Source: Marinosulfonomonas sp. (GTDB lineage: Bacteria > Pseudomonadota > Alphaproteobacteria > Rhodobacterales > Rhodobacteraceae). Taken from it: a stretch of 7,685 nt of DNA. The translations under genes and the position numbers were made by a program. Location of the stretch: contig JAFLKA010000038.1 in assembly GCA_022712735.1 (NCBI GenBank), positions 1 through 7,685 on the forward strand, written 5' to 3'. The notes beneath the pieces are model-generated. The model saw only the letters and a list, made by a program, of their open reading frames with translations. It ran no database searches and had not been told where the DNA came from. Positions 7,306 through 7,685 of this stretch are shown piece after piece (the first letter of the stretch is position 1; each line of letters starts with the position of its first letter).

Positions 7306-7685
7306 GCCGCTTCCTGCTTGAGTGCTTTTAATGCCTCTTCCAGTTCACCATAACTGGGGCGGCAGTGCCCTGGCGCATTCTGACGACCCACTTCGATGCA
7401 GATATTTGTGGCATGCTTATATAGGTTCGCAACCAGCACTTCGCGGATAAGCAGATAAAAGTGGCCATCCTCTTCGACAATTGATTTCACCTTACCGGCA
7501 AACGGTCCAACCAAACCGTAAGCCAGAAAAATGCCTAAAAATGTACCGACCAACGCCCCGCCAATAAGCTTACCGAGGATTTCTGGCGGCTGATCAAGCG
7601 AGCCCATAGTTTTAATAATCCCCAAAACAGCGGCAACAATTCCCAGCGCGGGAAGAGCATCTGCCAGAGTCTGCAATGCGTGGCT
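7302..7685 (-). CDS. motA: Flagellar motor stator protein MotA, C-terminal part
   Basis: MotA forms, with MotB, the ion-conducting stator that drives the flagellar motor. The last 127 residues are present; the N-terminal half lies beyond the right edge, and the frame is open to the boundary, so no start is visible here. The sequence enters at LADALPALGIVAAVLGIIKT, the third membrane segment with the conserved Pro of the DALPALGI motif. It continues through the fourth segment (GGALVGTFLGIFLAYGLVGP). The cytoplasmic tail ends with CRPSYGELEEALKAL, matching the family's RPSF-x-ELE ending. The reading frame through the edge gives Ser-His-Ala before the first Leu. The stop overlaps the start of the secreted-protein gene in an ATGA arrangement. 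No motB follows: the next gene encodes a quite different periplasmic protein, so motB must lie elsewhere. Confidence 0.95.
   Translation of the reverse strand, partial: SHALQTLADALPALGIVAAVLGIIKTMGSLDQPPEILGKLIGGALVGTFLGIFLAYGLVGPFAGKVKSIVEEDGHFYLLIREVLVANLYKHATNICIEVGRQNAPGHCRPSYGELEEALKALKQEAA
7311..7315 (-). promoter_or_regulatory. Shine-Dalgarno site of the 770-residue protein gene
   Basis: AGGAA on the minus strand sits in the last codons of motA, five bases before the ATG at 7305. With the ATGA overlap it supports this ATG over the ATG that follows it immediately. Confidence 0.5.

Overview
The window reads as a piece of an alphaproteobacterial flagellar gene cluster, most likely from the Rhodobacterales (Roseobacter-type bacteria). 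This rests on the gene order, the sequence style of FlhA, FliR and FlhB, and the unusual SLT transglycosylase next to flhA. Base composition is moderate, not GC-rich, and the gene for the large periplasmic protein looks by eye somewhat more AT-rich than flhA. I could run no database search, so the taxonomic call is inference.

All supported genes lie on the minus strand and are read from high to low coordinates. They are: the 3' part of motA (cut by the right edge); a 770-residue secreted protein of unknown function with an AMIN-like N-terminal domain and a helical C-terminal half; a secreted SLT-family lytic transglycosylase; flhA; fliR; flhB; and the 5' part of a small, probably helical protein cut by the left edge. 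The only non-coding gap is about 77 bp, in front of the transglycosylase gene. Every other junction overlaps or abuts: ATGA overlaps at motA/orf770, flhA/fliR and fliR/flhB, a few bases of overlap at transglycosylase/flhA, and a TAA directly followed by a TTG start after flhB. The layout implies one or two transcripts with strong translational coupling.

Functionally, FlhA, FliR and FlhB form part of the flagellar type III export gate. The transglycosylase probably opens peptidoglycan for rod assembly. MotA is the cytoplasmic-side stator subunit that works with MotB. The 770-residue protein lies between the stator and transglycosylase genes, has a signal peptide and resembles no protein I can name. 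It is the best candidate for an undescribed motor or envelope accessory component. The plus-strand open frames are shadows of these genes. I found no RNA genes, mobile elements, repeats, CRISPR arrays or convincing terminators.
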